Source of the DNA: an uncultured Eubacteriales bacterium | Lineage (GTDB): Bacteria > Bacillota > Clostridia > Christensenellales > CAG-138 | Assembly (NCBI GenBank): GCA_900542615.1 | Contig: UQOG01000111.1 | Coordinates: forward strand, 1 to 6,492 | DNA: 6,492 nt | Reading direction: 5' to 3' | Shown: one piece after another, positions 5,305 through 6,492 of the stretch | Layout: each line of letters starts with the position of its first letter | Numbering within the stretch: position 1 is the stretch's first letter | Notes under the pieces: generated by a model | The model's database searches: none | Seen by the model: only the letters and a program-made list of their open reading frames with translations | Told to the model about the DNA's origin: nothing | Position numbers and translations under genes: made by a program

Positions 5305-6099
5305 TCTGTCATGCATATGAATTTCACATCCCGCGCCCTCACCCATAAAATGGACCTTTGGATTGTATATCCCACCCCCACCCTCCAGGATATGATCCAA
5401 CATAAGGACGCCTATGATCCCGCCCGCCAATGGCCTGTGGTCTATATGCTCCACGGGGCCGGCGGCGATGGGTTTGAATGGATCCAGCGGGCGGATGTGG
5501 AGGCCTGGTGCTGCAAATATGGCTTTATCGCCGTATTGCCCAGCTGCCACCTCAGCTTCTATAACGATACGCCGGACGGCCGGAACTTCGCCGCCTATGT
5601 GGCCTGGGAGCTGCCCGCTATGATCGAGGCCACCTTCCACGCCTCCCCGGCAGCCAAGGACCGGTACATCATGGGCTATTCCATGGGCGGGTTCGGCGCG
5701 GTGCGCATCGGCCTATGCAACCCGGACCGGTACCGCAAGATCGCTTCCCTATCCGGCTGCATGGATGTTTCGGGCTTCATCAACGCCTTTGAAGGGGGCA
5801 GCATCTTCCGCATCCACGGGGCGCTGGCCGGTTGGCCGGATCTTCAGGGCGGCGACAACGATTCCCTGGCCCTGCTGGAAAAAGCGGCCGCCCGCAAGGC
5901 CCGGGGCGAATACGTCCCCCCCATGTACCATACCGTAGGCAAGCAGGATTTCATCTACGAATACAGCCAAGCTTGGCGCAAAAAAGCCCAGGCCCTGGGC
6001 TTGGACTTCATCTACACCGAGGGGGAAGGGATCCATGATTTCTCCTATTGGAATCCCCGCATCGACCAGGAAGTGCTCCCCTTCTTCTTCGGGAGATGA
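5302..6099 (+). CDS. Esterase-D-like alpha/beta hydrolase (tributyrin esterase / FrmB-like)
   Basis: 265 residues from the preferred TTG start; the frame is open back to a TTG at 5239, where the codons are AT-rich and unlike the rest. Members hydrolyse short-chain esters or thioesters such as S-formylglutathione and O-acyl sugars. Seen: the oxyanion-hole motif LHGAGG (about 50-55), the nucleophile elbow GYSMGG with Ser127, an Asp216 in GKQDFIY, and His245 in EGIHDFSYW followed by a Trp-rich end. The catalytic triad therefore looks complete. There is no signal peptide, so it is likely cytoplasmic. It is transcribed away from the dehydrogenase operon across a shared control region and ends before its own terminator. 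Its natural substrate is unknown; a role in releasing an acyl or formyl group linked to the neighbouring aldehyde oxidation is only a guess. Confidence 0.88.
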   Translation: MSVMHMNFTSRALTHKMDLWIVYPTPTLQDMIQHKDAYDPARQWPVVYMLHGAGGDGFEWIQRADVEAWCCKYGFIAVLPSCHLSFYNDTPDGRNFAAYVAWELPAMIEATFHASPAAKDRYIMGYSMGGFGAVRIGLCNPDRYRKIASLSGCMDVSGFINAFEGGSIFRIHGALAGWPDLQGGDNDSLALLEKAAARKARGEYVPPMYHTVGKQDFIYEYSQAWRKKAQALGLDFIYTEGEGIHDFSYWNPRIDQEVLPFFFGR

Positions 6100-6165
6100 C
6101 CGGGCCGCCCACGCGGTCCGATACGCGGCGCGCTATGGCCCCTGGGCTCGTCCGGATGCGCAAGC

Positions 6166-6231
6166 GAAAAAGAAGCCCCTTTTCCAGGCCATCGGAACGG
6201 CGGCCATGGGCCGCGTTTCAAGGGGCTTTTG
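6166..6231 (+). terminator. Rho-independent terminator after the esterase gene
   Basis: AAGCCCCTT (6173-6181) pairs with AAGGGGCTT (6220-6228), followed by a T-run (6227-6230). The loop contains a second hairpin (GCGGCC and GGCCGC at about 6200-6213). An A-run before the stem (6167-6171) means the structure could also terminate minus-strand transcripts. It begins about 70 bases after the esterase stop. Confidence 0.8.
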
Positions 6232-6492
6232 GCGCTCATGCCCGCATCCCAGAGGGGCCGTTCATGCCCCTGCGGGCGATTCGCCTTGCACCGCCCGACC
6301 CGCCATGGCAAAAGCAGCGGAACCAGCGCCCGCCACGGCCTCTTGAGGCCGGCGCAGCAGGGGCATTGCAAGCTGCGGCCCGGAAACGGAACATCGTAAC
6401 GCGCAAAAGACAGGCTGCCGAAACCCCTCCGGGGGGCCGGGGGCCGCAATGCAGTTCGCAAAGGTCGCGCTGCGTCGGCCCGTGGGGCCTTC
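6232..6492. other. GC-rich, hairpin-rich region without a convincing gene
   Basis: About 260 bases with no gene I can support. Inverted repeats include GCCCGCA / TGCGGGC (6240-6246, 6271-6277) enclosing GGGGC / GCCCC (6254-6258, 6266-6270). A second set is CGGCCTC-TT-GAGGCCG (6336-6351), enclosed by GCGC on each side. CTTGCA (about 6289-6294) is complementary to TGCAAG (6366-6371). A minus-strand open frame crosses the region but looks like chance. It could be a dispersed intergenic repeat or a structured RNA. Confidence 0.5.

Noticed and set aside
6045..6461. Minus-strand open frame of 138 codons overlapping the esterase end and its terminator
   Set aside because: It overlaps a well-supported gene, crosses a rho-independent terminator, is very rich in Arg, Pro and Gly as expected of a chance frame in GC-rich DNA, and matches no family I recognise.

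Overview
The window looks like chromosomal DNA from an anaerobic, fairly GC-rich member of the Clostridia, probably a gut-type lineage. This is inferred from a selenocysteine-containing amino-acid-reductase subunit (GrdB family), a clean sigma-A type promoter, AGGAGG-like ribosome binding sites before each gene, AT-rich intergenic regions between GC-rich genes, and rho-independent terminators. No species-level call is possible from the sequence.

Layout, left to right. (1) Positions 1-156, minus strand: the beginning of a secreted protein, with a signal peptide and then a perfect 18-bp tandem repeat encoding ITPDGD that runs off the window edge. Its promoter (TTGACG-N17-TAATAT) lies at 224-252, next to a perfect 8-bp inverted repeat. 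(2) 390-1295, minus: a RibF-like riboflavin kinase / FAD synthetase, followed by a good terminator. (3) 1447-2778, minus: a GrdB-type selenoprotein. An in-frame UGA at 1726-1728 lies in the family's UxxCxxC site and is followed by a SECIS-like hairpin, so one 443-residue protein should be annotated rather than two fragments. (4) 2819-3421, minus: an XRE/cupin regulator. (5) 3464-4948, minus: an aldehyde dehydrogenase with the catalytic cysteine but Gln where the general-base Glu belongs. (6) 4949-5301: an AT-rich divergent control region with repeated TTCTA/TAGAA half-sites. (7) 5302-6099, plus: an esterase-D-like alpha/beta hydrolase with its own terminator. (8) 6100-6492: GC-rich, hairpin-rich DNA with no convincing gene.

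Transcribed from right to left, the aldehyde dehydrogenase, regulator and GrdB-like selenoprotein are separated by only about 40 bp each and look like one operon. The most interesting reading is a small catabolic module in which an aldehyde is oxidised to a carboxylate that feeds a reductase of the glycine/sarcosine/betaine type, under an XRE-cupin regulator that may sense a ligand. The usual pyruvoyl partner (GrdE/GrdG/GrdI) is not in the window, so the substrate is unknown. The GrdB chemistry is established knowledge; the pathway link is inference.
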